A stretch of DNA of 64,000 bases from Pyrus communis (lineage: Eukaryota > Streptophyta > Magnoliopsida > Rosales > Rosaceae). This document shows, in pieces, positions 33,996 through 45,900 of this stretch. The DNA lies in contig NC_084808.1 of NCBI RefSeq assembly GCF_963583255.1, positions 28,538,300 through 28,602,299 of the forward strand. The letters run 5' to 3'. Position 1 is the stretch's first letter. Each line of letters opens with the position of its first letter. The notes beneath the pieces were generated by a model. That model searched no databases and was not told the origin of the DNA. It was given only the letters and a program-made list of their open reading frames with translations. The position numbers and the translations under genes are program-made.

Positions 33996-34298
33996 TTATC
34001 TGTCACATCCCAGCCCGGGTCCCGTCACATCCCGGACTCGACTCCACCGTAACACGATATTATCCGATTTGGATCTCGATCACGCCCTCACGGTTTTGTT
34101 TCTAGAAACTCACACGAGAACTTCACAGTAGGTCACCCATCATGGGAGTGCTCTCGCGCGAACTCGCTAACTTCAGAGTTAAAGTTCCGATGAATTCCGA
34201 AGTCAGTGAGCTCCCAAAAGGCATCATGCTAAATAAAGATGTGAATATACATATAAGGCTTATTCACTCTTATGAACGATGTGAGATGTAACATTATC
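33996..34298 (-). mobile_element. Cassandra-type solo LTR with antisense 5S rRNA-like region
   Basis: The LTR is 34001-34293 (293 bp), starts TGTCACATCCC and ends GATGTGAGATGTAACA, and is flanked by a perfect 5-bp duplication TTATC. From about 34110 to 34200 it carries CACACGAGAACTTC, GGTCACCCATCATGGGAGTG, CTCTCGCGCGAACTCG and AGTTCCGATG. These follow the reverse complement of plant 5S rRNA, including the internal promoter region. A 5S-derived stretch in a short LTR is the defining trait of Cassandra TRIM retrotransposons. Only one LTR remains, so it is a solo LTR. It is not a functional 5S gene. Confidence 0.9.
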
Positions 34299-34506
34299 GC
34301 TTGGTGTTCCAAACAATGTTTCTCAACGCAGTAAAAATTTCTATTAGTTTTCATAATTAATGTGGCCGAATCGGATACAATCATATGCATGGTACATAAA
34401 TTTAGGTAAAATTATGATTGCTTTAGAATTAATAACACCAAATAACGCTTAAGCCAGATCACTAAAAAGCTGTCGAGCTTTGAAGTCGTGCAGCCAATGA
34501 GGTTCA

Positions 34507-34687
34507 ATAAATGTGGAGATATTTTTTGACCGATACACGAGTTGGTACATCACATGTCATTATACAAATGATGAGATATGTGAGTTAAAAAGTTAATAAC
34601 TTAAAAATAAAAATTTTCACGACTTATATAAAAACACATGATGTACTTCATGTGTTCTGATTACAATGAAAAATTTCTCATAAATGT
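34507..34687. mobile_element. hAT-like MITE, family C copy 2
   Basis: The element 34515-34679 begins GGAGATATTTTTTGACCG and ends ACAATGAAAAATTTCTC. It is flanked by a perfect 8-bp duplication ATAAATGT (34507-34514 and 34680-34687). The interior matches copies at 20625 and 38370 (GAGATATGTG, GTTAAAAAGTTAATAA, TATAAAAACACATG). Confidence 0.85.
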
Positions 34688-36200
34688 CACCCATCTGGAA
34701 AAACCCAAGGTGCAAGTTTTTGCGTCAATGTGAGATGTTTTATCATTTATGGGTGATTTTGGTTCTTAAAACTATGATTAAGAAAGACGGAAACTTAAGC
34801 TTGTGGTACGTGAAGATCTGATGTAGATAAGTTGGGCTAAGACAATGTGCCACGTCTCAATATTCAAATTTAAGTCTATTTGTTAAAAAATGTTGTGTAA
34901 TTACATTAAATTATCGCTCCAATAAGTATAAACTTGGGAAAATTAAGAGGCCCAGCAAAGAAAATTATGAATTCCTTCAACTGCCAATGGTCAATTATTG
35001 AGTAAGAACCGCGTGGATTGAATTACGGCCAAAAAACAAGAAGAAGGGACGACAGATGTGCTCAAATAATGCAGGCACAGCAGAGAAAACTCAATTATTG
35101 ATTGTATAATTATAATTTATTTAGATTTGTTTTATTTATTTATAAATAATAAGATAATTTACACTGAATTCATATAAGTTATGCTCATAAAATAGTATCA
35201 AGCATTTGACCTAGTGATAATTGTCATTATTTAATTTGAGATCTCAATTCGACTTACTAATTGACACAGATTGTCGCACACATTAAACGTTGATCATTTG
35301 AGTTAACTTTACAAGTAAATGTGAAAATTAAGGATCAATTCCTTAAGTACATTTTTTATGTAAAAAGAAAAAAAAAATCATTTTATGATTACATACGTTA
35401 TTCATTAAACCAATGACGTAACATAAAGTTTTAATCATTTGATGAGTACTCATGTATACAATATCATACACTAAAATCAATTGAGCATCCATGTGAAGCA
35501 CTACCCTTTTCAAAATAAATTATTGCATTCGAGTGCTCATAATTGATGAGGGTGCTTTCTATTTTTAGTTAAAAACTTTTTACTTAATCTTTCTCCATCA
35601 TTAATTAACTGTATTCCAAGTTCAAATCGTATTCAACTTCTTAATCTAGCTTCGAATAATAATATAAAAAAGTTAAATTAAATTTGAAAAAAATAATTGA
35701 GTAAGGGATTTTTTTTTTTTTTTTGGGTTAGAAGGCATCGACTACATTGTGTATGTAATTATGTGCTATCTATGTGGATAGAACTTCAAACAAAACAATC
35801 CATGTATATTGTTCTCATCGCCAAAAGATTTCAAACTAACACAATACTTGTAGGAAAATGGTGCTCATCTTTGGTCTTATACCTAAGTTCCACTTCCAAG
35901 AAAATGCAGATGGTTTCGTAGTTTTGCCATTTCCTTTTCGATTCATACAGAATCTCAAAGATGAGTGAGTCTATGACAAGTTCCTCAATGCATGTCCACC
36001 TTTCATTGCTTCACCTTTTCTTGGTAAACCTGGCGAGGGACCGTCTCAGTCACCCGCGGAAAGACATCAAAATTTGGCACCTGCAACACATGCAACGAGA
36101 TAATGCAGCTAGGATGATCTCAGTAACCATGCATCCGTTAAACACGAGTTTAGAGATGATAAATAAGGCACTTACTTAAAGAATTTGCTTAACCTTTCGG
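34688..36200. other. Intergenic, nothing firmly recognised
   Basis: Mostly AT-rich. On the minus strand 36005-36080 reads like a short exon with an AG acceptor (VPNFDVFPRVTETVPRQVY, then a stop) just beyond the BCCIP pseudogene end, but I cannot assign it. Confidence 0.3.
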
Positions 36201-38345
36201 TTAGAATCGTGATTCATCTACTACAGATTTTAACTGTTGTCGGAACGTTGGGATCTGGTCTGCTTTAACATCCATGACCAACCCCATTTGCTGATAGTTT
36301 CTTAGCTACAATGCAACCACGAAATCAACCTTAATTGCACCACCAATAGCTAGACATATTTGTTTTAGAGTTTGAATGTCTTCAGCATAAGGTACTTTAG
36401 TATATGTGTCGTGAAAATGCCAAGACCTATTTGAGCGAACTGTGGACATAATACCAACGAGGTAGTTTTCCTCCTTTTCTGTCCGATCCTCGTTACATAT
36501 CATATAGTAACTTCAGAATATATTTTGAAATGTCCGCCCTCATGTCAACAAGTAGGTTGGCCGGGTTGGTCCATCCGCCAGTCCTTGATCGAGCGCTGGG
36601 TGATTCAATTGCATCACAGTTAATTCTCGGACAAGAGCAGAGCTTAGACATTCAGTATGACCGGTTATTTCAGCAAGAGGGTAACAGATGAAATAGCTAA
36701 GGGCATTCTCTCCACCAGCTCATTCCCTTCCCCTTGATTGGATTAACTGGCCGTGGGATATCTTCCGTCTCTTCAGAATATATTTTGAAATGTCCAAATC
36801 CCTTTATTTCTTTAGTGGTGTGCTAGTGAAGCATTAGTGGATTAGTTTTACGAACAGGTTGCCAATACTACTACTTGCCTCAAGAGTTGGCTGCTCAGTG
36901 TGCAAGGGAAATTCGAAGGACCAAGAGCTCAGCCGAAATGCATTTAAGAAAACAGTTGGCGAAAACGCAAGAAACATGAAACAGTGCTTATGTCAAATGA
37001 TCAGTACCTTGTGAAATATGTCATCTTCTGGCTTTATAAATATTATTGCCTCGTCACTGACTCACACCCTTTTTCTGGTGTGCATTCCTCAGCCGTAATT
37101 TTGCATCAGAAACAAAATAAATAGATGTAAGCGAGAGAAATTCCGGAGCTCTGCTGTTGGCTACAACAGGTGAAACAATAAATGTTAGTTATGTAGAAGA
37201 ATTTGTTCCGAGCATGTATGAAAATAGACACAAGTTATCAGTCCCATATCATTGAATCTAACGTCATCTTCTGTATCTCAAGAGACTTCATCAAAGACCG
37301 CATAATAAAGAGGTGGCAAGAGCTGCAGTGGTAAATTCGTCAGCCGTTGAGAGACCAAATGACCCACACTCTTTTCTTCCTTTCCCAAATGCGATCCCAG
37401 GTCATCTTTCACATCCTTCTCTTGACAACTTTAAGGAGAAACTCCTTAACCTCCGTAATACATTTATGGCCCCAATAAGAATCAAATAAACACAATGAAG
37501 GATCCAAATAGTGGGAAGAGGAAGAGCAAAAAGATAAATTTTCACCTGTAAAAGATAAAAAAAAAGAAGGAAAAAGCTACGTAAAGCTAAGAACACACCA
37601 ATCTATGGAATACAAGATATGGATCACTTGCTTTATATCTTTCCAAGTTAAGGGCAGTAGCAAGAGCGAAAACTCCATTATCTTCATCAGCCTCTATTTT
37701 AACAACAGTTCCTACAGGCTACAGTGGTCTGTTCCAATATTGTCTGCAAAACCACTCAAATTCCATTCTTTACAGATATTTATAGCGAAATGGCACCGCT
37801 AGATCGCGTAGCAAGCTAACCACCACAAAACGGGACTATGCCCTTTCCTATCATCAAGGTATGTCTGAAGCAAGGGCTTCACTCCATGAAAGTCGTCAGG
37901 TTTTTGGATCAAAGAAAGCAAAATCTGCTTGGACAGTTCCCTTCCAAGATAAGAATAAAAATACTAATCGTTACGATATGAGTGAGTAATCACTTCTGTA
38001 TTTCAGTTATCCTCATATTCACATACAGTATGAATAATGGGCACTACGAGAATTCCCATCCATTATCACGGAAAAATAGTACAAGAAGAATTTACTCGCA
38101 TCAAACTCTTCTTCATCAGAAGACTCGGACTGTTCTTTCTTGGCTTCCGAAGTTTTCTTTACGCAACCGTTAGCTAAAAAGCATAACAGGAGTAATAAGT
38201 ACGCCCATGGACGTGGTAATACCTGTGGAGGTAGGTGGTGAATTTTTAGGGAGGTCCGTGCCGTGCCTTCGGTGGTTGGCCATGCAGATGGAGACAACGT
38301 GAGCGACGTGACGAGCAAATGGAGGAAAAGTCAGAAGCTGATACC
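36201..38345 (-). pseudogene. BCCIP/BCP1-family pseudogene
   Basis: BCCIP/BCP1 proteins are nuclear chaperones for ribosomal protein uL14 and have genome-maintenance roles. On the minus strand, in order: a serine/acidic block KKEQSESSDEEEFDA (about 38150-38095), VGTVVKIEADEDNGVFALAT with ALNLERYKASD (about 37720-37625), KEFLLKVV (about 37440), VGHLVSQRLTNLPLQLLPPL with YYAVFDEVS (about 37360-37280) and the C-terminus LRNYQQMGLVMDVKADQIPT with FRQQLKSVVDE (about 36310-36205). A TGA replaces the tryptophan after FDEVS. The reading frame is lost several times, much of the centre is missing and foreign sequence interrupts it. This cannot give a working protein. An intact paralogue is expected elsewhere in the genome. 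Confidence 0.88.
36512..36797. other. Insertion bounded by a 24-bp direct repeat inside the BCCIP pseudogene
   Basis: TTCAGAATATATTTTGAAAT followed by GTCC occurs at about 36512 and again at about 36773. The roughly 240 bp between them has less AT and no BCCIP similarity. On the minus strand it holds an open stretch (ENALSYFICYPLAEITGHTE onward to PTRPTYLLT) that I cannot place. Confidence 0.55.
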
Positions 38346-38361
38346 GGCAATGCCTTGTTTC

Positions 38362-38546
38362 GTATTCACGAGAGATTTTTCGTGATCGGGTACATAGAGT
38401 GATACATCATGTGTTACTACATTAATAGTGAGATATGTGTGTTAAAAAGTTTATAATTTAAAAAATAAAATTTCTCACCATTTATATAAAAACATGTGCT
38501 GTATTATTTATGTTCTGATCACAATGAAAATTTTCCCCGCATTCAC
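38362..38546. mobile_element. hAT-like MITE, family C copy 3
   Basis: The element 38370-38538 begins GAGAGATTTTTCGTGATC and ends GATCACAATGAAAATTTTCCCC. It is flanked by GTATTCAC and GCATTCAC (7 of 8 alike). It sits just upstream of the first exon of the dead BCCIP gene. Confidence 0.8.
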
Positions 38547-39317
38547 AGCGTTGGGGCGAAAAACGAATAAATTGTAGCTCAAACGGACAGGGCAACAATT
38601 TGGCTTAGTTCAACCAAGCATTTTCCTAAACCTTAAACGCTAAACCCTAAAAGCTGAAAAAAATATAAACCAACTGATTCAAACAATTTCTCCCAGATCT
38701 TTCACCAACTAAACAGAGAGCTGCATTGCTAACGAAAGATGAATAATTTAGTTATTAAAAACGAACGACAACACAAGTAAAAACGACATCGAACCCCCAA
38801 TTCCGACATAGCACACAACAAAGTCGCACAGCAACTCAAAGTCTCCGATTCCGACTTTTATAATATGCATACAGTAAGTATCACACCACTCAATATTCGG
38901 TCGAGTCGGTGATCTCAAAAAATACATTCGTGAGAGTTGAACTTGAATTAGGAGTTTTAACTTGTGTTGTTTGTTCTTGATTCCCTTTATTCAATCAAAA
39001 TTGTTATATCTTTTTTTTAAACTATTTTACAAATTTTGTCCAAAAGTTAGTAAATCAATAACCAAAAAAGGGAAGATTACCTAATTGTTGTCAATCGAGA
39101 GTTGCTTTGCGAGGTTATCCACCCGTTTTGGCTCTTAAGCTAAGGTTGTCCCCCATTACATCAATCCAACTGTCCAAAATTCGGCTATTGTTAGCAAATT
39201 AATTACCAAAATGAAATCGACATATATACACCAAATTCATTACAAATTGATCACACCGAACACAGATCCGTTAAAATCTTCGTTAATTCTGAGAAATTAT
39301 GGGGTATTAGGGTACCA
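38547..39317. other. Intergenic, nothing recognised
   Basis: No supportable frame or repeat border. Confidence 0.4.
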
Positions 39318-41027
39318 CTTGATGCAGGACAAAACCAAGGGTATCGAGGAGAGGGGAATAGATAACCTGGGATTCACTCAACCAGGGGCAACATAGCTCG
39401 CTCACGTTGCTAATCGTGGATTCACTCACACGACCAAGCCAAATGCTTGATTAGAGAAGGAGAACTCACTCACTTCAATTGCACAAAGCAAAATATATTT
39501 TAATTCATTCAAATCTATCATTCAAGGCTTTCTAGTACAATATTTATAAGCGTTTACAAATTAATAGACCTCAAGTTTCCATGACACCCTTACAACTCCC
39601 AAAATAACTTAAGAAATTCTTAAGTAATTAAAATACAAAACCTTTGTTATTCCAAAGCATATTAATAGTTTCAAATTGTTTTCTCCAAGTCTTCCTCCCG
39701 CATCATTCTCCCTTTCTTGAAGAAAATTCGTCCTCGAATTTCATTTGGTCTTTTTTTTTTTTTTTTTCGTCGATCTATTGGATGTCCAACCAAGATGTTC
39801 CACAATACCCAATTTAGCACCAAAATTTTCCAAGTTCCTATAGACCATGCACACATTAATGTTTTCTTCGTGAAAATAATCACCTTGGAATAGTGCTTCC
39901 AAATCACTTCTTCAAATGAGCCGAGAGATTTCAAATCATGTTGAAAAGTTCTTCTATCAAAGGGCTCTCCTCTCATATCTTGAGCAACGAAACTGTCCCA
40001 AAAAGGATCATGAATGCTACAGATATTAAGAGCTTGTACTCCATTATATAGTTGTCCATGGAACTCTTCAACCATATCTTCATTGCCCTCGTATTGATCA
40101 TAAACTGGGACGGAATCCCATTCGGCCAAGTTATCGATTACAGCACTGCTTTCTGTATATTCCCTTTTCGTGCCAAACTCCATGTTGGAACGTTTTTCAA
40201 CCTTATTACATGCACAACAAATCTCACATGCACCATCTGGACAACGATCAAAATTTGGAGGAAGATTGAGATTTAGAAAATCGTCACCTGAAAAATCAAA
40301 GACAGTCATTTCTAGAACCCATCTAACCTCATTTACTGGAGGCAGCAACATGCTTTAGTAAATTGTAGATATTGCTTAGTAGAAATAATGGATTGAGGAA
40401 TCGCTTGAGAAATTAGAAACTAGACTGGAAGGGCTTTCAAATGATATATGGCATGAAGGTCGAGAAATACTTAACCAAATCGAAAACTGACCCGCAAGAA
40501 AACTGATTTTGTTTTCGCGACAGCACTGATGCTCTATGGTGTTTTGTCGATATCTGCACACACAAAATTCGGTTTGATGCACGGTTTGTTGCGTTGGAAA
40601 CTAGACTTCCACAGCTTTCGAGTGATGTATGATTCTCTAGATAAAAGTCACGGGAACTGAGTTGATTTTGATGACGAACACAAATGATGTGCACAGCGCT
40701 ACCACCAGGGGCAACGGAGCTCGCTCATGTTGCTAATCGTGGATTCACTCACACGACCAAGCCAAATGCTTGATTAGGGAAGGAGAAATCACTCACTTCA
40801 ATTGCACAAAGCAAAATATATTTTAATTCATTCAAATCTGTCCTTCAAGGCTTTCTAATACAATATTTATAAGCGTTTACAAATTAATAGACCTCAAGTT
40901 TCCATGACACCCTTACAACTCCCAAAATAACTTAAGAAATTCTTAATTAATTAAAGTACAAAACCTTTGTTATTCCAAAGCATATTAATAGTTTCAAATT
41001 GTTTTCTCCAAGTCTTCCTCCCGCATC
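39318..41027 (-). mobile_element. Compact non-autonomous LTR retrotransposon
   Basis: Two direct repeats of about 320 bp (39380-39708 and 40703-41027), about 95% alike by eye, frame about 1 kb. The left LTR is fuller, starting TGATGCAGGAC at 39318 and ending CCCGCATCA at 39708, inverted ends of each other. The right copy ends identically but lacks about 60 bp at its inner side, where the primer-binding site should be. On the minus strand the sequence before the left LTR reads NSRTNFLQE, the familiar end of Ty3/gypsy pol frames. Gag, protease, reverse transcriptase and integrase are absent. No clear target duplication. Confidence 0.75.
39671..40351 (-). CDS. Unassigned 226-residue ORF carried by the compact LTR element
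   Basis: ATG 40351 to a stop at 39671. The N-terminal half has a tight cysteine cluster (CPDGACEICCACNKVEKR, about residues 37-54). An acidic middle (EGNEDMVEEFHGQLYNG) follows, then DPFWDSFVAQDMRGEPFDRR and SFEEVIWKHYSKVIIFTKK. The last 40 residues are lysine/arginine-rich and run into the LTR, so the true functional end may be earlier. I recognise no gag or enzyme motif. It may be a captured host piece or an element-specific extra ORF. The C/xx/C spacing could bind metal, but this is not a classic CCHC knuckle. Confidence 0.4.
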   Translation of the reverse strand: MLLPPVNEVRWVLEMTVFDFSGDDFLNLNLPPNFDRCPDGACEICCACNKVEKRSNMEFGTKREYTESSAVIDNLAEWDSVPVYDQYEGNEDMVEEFHGQLYNGVQALNICSIHDPFWDSFVAQDMRGEPFDRRTFQHDLKSLGSFEEVIWKHYSKVIIFTKKTLMCAWSIGTWKILVLNWVLWNILVGHPIDRRKKKKKRPNEIRGRIFFKKGRMMREEDLEKTI

Positions 41028-41317
41028 AGTAGTTATATTACGTCACTCATCCACGTGCGATAATATTAATAAAAAAGTTAAATCTATTTAAGAAGCTGTT
41101 CATTTTTTGAATAGTAGATGTTGGAATAAAATGCGCCTACATTTGGGGGCGGAGGCAAAATCCAGTTAAAAGCACTTAGAACTCTGGCGAGGAGAGAATG
41201 GGGTTGATTGGAGGGTGTGTGATTGAATTCAGATCAGACTGTATCTAATGATAGAGAATCAAATCACTGATGTAGTTACAGAGAATGAGTATGTATGATG
41301 TGCAATATATTATAAGG
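41028..41317. other. Flank of the LTR element, nothing recognised
   Basis: Short AT-rich stretch without features. Confidence 0.3.
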
Positions 41318-41462
41318 AAAACTAACGAAAGTCCTCAAAAACTTTAGTTTTAATGAAAAATGACAAATAAAGGTGTAAGTGAATAGTATCAAGAAAGGTA
41401 AAAATGTCATTTTTCGTTAAAAGTGAACAGTATCGAGAGTGTTTCGTTAAAACTCCCATTAT
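41318..41462. mobile_element. MITE-like element, family E copy 3
   Basis: GGAAAACTAACGAAAGTCCT at the left mirrors TTTCGTTAAAACTCCC at the right. The interior AAGTGAATAGTATCAAG and TTTTCGTTAAAAGTGAACAG matches the copy at 28247. Confidence 0.65.
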
Positions 41463-42780
41463 TATAATGCATTCTTGATGAAGGTGCCTTGGCTTAGGCA
41501 TGTAAGAGATGCTTTTCTATGTCTACGCATATATGAACAGGTTGTAGAGATAATATGTGAGCCTATGTTGGGCGTAGAGAATATGAATTGTATATCCACC
41601 ATGAGAGACTCAGCGAGAAGATCTCAGAGATCCCTGATAAATACCAGGTTGGAGTATTTATAGATATCTTGAAAGAGCGTTTCCAATTAAATCAGGAGAT
41701 TATGATTACGTTGAATCCCCAAAATATCCTAATTTGACTTGAATTAGGTTTGGAGACAAGTAACATCTTTAATGAACTCCAGCCTAATATGTCTAACTTT
41801 GCTTGGTATTTTGACTTCGTCTAACTAGCCTGATCTGACTAAGGCAAAGTGCGATTTGAATGATGTGTAGTTTGATCTGACTGAAGCGTAATCTGATCTG
41901 ACCAAGGCATAGTCCAATCTGACTAAAAAGGCTAACTAGTCAAGATACCTATTAGAGTAACATGTTTTGACCCACACTAGTCCCTTCAGTTTGATCATCT
42001 GATCGCCTGAACGTCACAAGCTATGAGCATTCCGGTCATTCTTGCCATCTCAGGTATCACGAGTCACGGACATAAAAAAAAATCTAAATTGTTAAGATAT
42101 GCATTCCCTAGGCATGTTATGGTAATAATGAATACCAAAATTAGCATTCCATTTAATTGGAAAATTGTTTTATTTCCAAATTAGTCACGTGACAGTCTGT
42201 CACTCAGAGATGATGAATTACTCCACAAGCATTGCATTGTGCCATGAACCATCCATCAATTACACACAGTGAGACAGCACAACACCTTCTTTTCCCAATA
42301 TTGCTAAAAAAATCATCTTACACCATTACAAGCCTTTTTTTTTTTCCACACATTTATGTTTATTTTAACAAATTCATTATTTTCGTTGATTTAATCTTAC
42401 ATCTAAAAAATATAAAATTGCGTAATGTAAATTATTTCACCAGTACAAAAAGATAAAAATACTTTACTGGAAAACTAACATCCATCATTAATTTTGTTAT
42501 TTCAAAAAACACATCGTGAAAGTGACTTGCTTATATGTGTTTTACTTAAAAAAAGTTATTAAACCGTACAACTCATAAAATTTCAACTTTAAGCAAGAGT
42601 TCGTATGGTATACAAATTCCTATTAATTTCGGATTAGGGATGATTTGATCCGACAAAGAATAAGATTAGGACTAATTGATTTATAATTTACTAGTTATTT
42701 TCAGATTGGTAATACAAAATCCAAACGGTTGGTAACGATGTAATTCCATATAAAACAAGGGTCAGATTCATCAAGTCAAC
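41463..42780. other. Gene-free stretch with a short repeated tract
   Basis: Between about 41825 and 41935, TCTGACTAAGGCA / TCTGACTGAAGCG / TCTGACCAAGGCA recur about every 25-30 bp. The rest shows nothing. Confidence 0.4.
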
Positions 42781-42907
42781 GCCCTTAAATTCACTACCAC
42801 CAACCGAACTTGAATTCCCTTCTCCGTCTCTCTCTCGATTTTCTCAGTTCCGATTTCTTTCTTTCAATTTTCCCGAGAAAATTCAGCACCGACAACCAAA
42901 TCAAATC

Positions 42908-45900
42908 ATGGAAGAAAATCACGCTGCAGCTTTCGAATCAATCGGGAACGGCGACCATTACGACGCCGCATCCACCGCCGCCAATGATTACAGTACTCAT
43001 CATACCACCACCAACAACGACCACGGTTGGCAGAAGGTCACCGCGAAGCGCCCGAGGAAGAAGAAGGAATCGAACGCGGAAACAATTAACAATCAGAACA
43101 AGCTGGTCCCCGGCGTCGCGAACGCCAACGGAAACGGCGTTTTCCGATCGCTGGAGAAACAGTCGGAGGACCGGCGCCGGCGGATTCTCGAAGCTCAGAG
43201 GGCCAATGTCGACCTCGACGATGTTGCTCCGGCGAGATCGAAGCTCAGGTCTGACGACGAGGATGGGGATAATAGCGATGACGAAGCTGTGGCGCAGAAC
43301 GTTAAGGCCGAGGAGGCGAAGAAATCCAAGCCTAAGAAGCCGAAGAAGCCTAAGGTCACGGTGGCTGAGGCGGCCGCTAAGATCGACGAGGCAAACGATC
43401 TCGAGGCATTCCTCATTGACATTTCGGTGAGTTTTATGCTCTGATCTAGCTTGATCTATTCGTTTTCAATTGAATGCGATTTAAATTTCCAAAATTTTGA
43501 ATTGATTTGGGGATTGTGAATTGCAACAGGCTTCATACGAGTCGAAGGAGGACATACAGCTGATGCGTTTCGCGGACTATTTCGGCCGCGCATTCTCTGC
43601 GGTGTCTGCCTCTCAATTTCCATGGGTGAAGATGTTCAAGGAGTCATCGGTGGCCAAGCTTGCCGATGTAAGTTTTGAAATTTATTCATTTATATACCTG
43701 ATGCATTGATTAAATGGTTGAATATCTGTTTTCGGGGTTGAATTGCTTGTGAACCATTACCATTGTGCATGATGCTCTTTTCTGTTCCATATTACTAATG
43801 TCATTTATATTAATGAGATCAAAATTCCGTGGAAAGCTTTTCTCTTTGGATATATAGTCAAATAAATCTGCGAAAAGTTTTTCTCTTTGGATATATATTC
43901 GAACAAATCTGTGGAAACCTTCTCCCCTTAGATATATATTTGAACAAATATGATCCTTGTTTGATCTTGTTGGATGTTTAGTTGAGATTAGCTGTTTGTC
44001 TGTTGTTTTTGGGGTTTCTCCATATCATTCCTACGATTTTCAGCATACTTCCTTCTGAATATAATTTCGCTTCTTCCTGAAAACGATTGTGCGTATTATT
44101 TCTGGTAATGGTAGAGGTGGTATTTATGGCCTCAAAGGTGAATCGGTTGGTGGATAATGTTATAATTTGTTGAAAGAACGTTTTATTCTAATATACATGC
44201 ATGTGATGATAAGGTTGATATTTGCAAGATGGATAATTAGGGCAAGTAACTTATCTGGTTCTACCAATTCTCTGGCTTGTGACCTCTATTTTATGGGGCT
44301 TAATAACTTATTGGTGGAAGCAATTTGAGTGTGCATGCTCCTGGACAACCTAATCACTTAGTGGTGTTTTCTTTAACAGATCCCCCTTTCTCATATTTCT
44401 GAAGCTGTTTTTAAGACATCAGTTGATTGGATTAACCAGTGTTCCGTTGAGGCCCTTGGGTCTTTTATATTATGGTCCTTAGACAGCATTCTTGCAGACC
44501 TAGCGAGCCAAGTTTCTGGCACGAAGGGCAAGAAGGCTGTGCAGAATGTGTCTTCAAAATCTCAGGTATTTCACCTCTCCTCACTTTCATCTTTTACTTG
44601 TCCAGGAATTGGTTGATAGATTCATTGTTAATGTTACAAATATGTACTTGTTGACTGCTGATAAAAACTTGAACTTTGTTGAATTCTCAGGTTGCAATAT
44701 TTGTGGTTGTAGCAATGGTATTGCGAAGAAAACCCGATGTCTTGATTACTATATTGCCAACACTGAGAGAAAATTCAAAGTATCAAGGACAAGATAAGCT
44801 TCCAATAACTATATGGATGATAGTTCAGGTAAGTGGTTAACAATATAATACTGGTTTAAACGATCTTTCTTCATGGAAAAAAGAACATTAGTTCTTATGT
44901 TAATGTTAAATTTAATCGATGTCAAATATGTCTTGTTTAGGCTAGTCAAGGGGACCTCGCCGTTGGGTTGCATGCATGGGCACGCAATGTGTTGCCTTTA
45001 GTCTGTGGAAAAAGTAGTAATCCACAGTCCCGAGACCTTGTTTTGCAGCTAGTGGAGAGGTATTAAAAGATAGTTATCGCTTCAAACATTTTTTATTGCC
45101 TTTACATTCTTCAACACTGAAATTTGTTACTTTGGTTGCAGAATTCTGTCTATGCCCAAAGCTCGTACTATTTTAGTAAATAGTGCTGTTAGGAAGGGCG
45201 AGCGTTTGGTGCCACCTTCTGCATTGGAGATACTTATGGGAGTTACCTTCCCTGCACATTCAGCTAGAGTAAAGGTAATTAGTTTTAAGGGAAGATTCAC
45301 TAAATTTATTTTATTGCACTGTACTTAAGCATGATAATTTTACAGGCCACTGAAAGGTTTGAGGCTATATATCCAACCCTAAAAGCGGTCGCTCTAGCTG
45401 GCACCCCTGGAAGCAAAGCAATGAAACAAGTTTCACAGCATATATTGAGTTTTGCTGTCAAAGCTGCAGGAGAAAGTACGTAATTTGTTTTGACTTCCTT
45501 TGTATTGTAGTTTTTGTTTCCTAAGTAAGGAGAAATCGTAGGTTCATAAAATGGGATTGAGATAATTCTGTCTCTCGCAGGTATACCAGAGCTATCCGAT
45601 GAAGCAGCTGGAATTTTCATTTGGTGTTTGACCCAACATTCTGATTGCTTTAAGCAGTGGGTGAGATATTCTACTTCTCATTAGCATCGTTGCATTCATC
45701 TTTGGGGTTTGAAACTGCACCGTTGGTGAATTTATCAATCTGATTTCTGTGTTGTGCATCAAATGGTAACAGGACAAGGTCTACGAGGAAAACTTAGAAG
45801 CGAGTGTTGCTGTTCTGAAGAAACTTTCTAACCAATGGAAAGAACATTCTGCAAATCTCTCTCCTTTTGATCCTATGAGGGAAGCTCTTAAAAGTTTTAG

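Noticed and set aside
33890..34105. 71-codon frame overlapping the Cassandra LTR
   Set aside because: It crosses the LTR border and TSD, so it is accidental.
34110..34200. A genuine 5S rRNA gene
   Set aside because: Incomplete and inside an LTR with a target duplication; it is the 5S-derived part of a retroelement.
40605..40630. CTTCCACAGCTTTCGAGTGA resembles the 5' half of miR396
   Set aside because: Only about 13 bases agree, the locus is inside an LTR element and no matching hairpin arm is seen.
42810..43430. 206-codon frame overlapping TMEM214 exon 1
   Set aside because: Out of frame with the ten-exon model; its Arg/Thr/Pro-rich product is a shadow of the coding exon.
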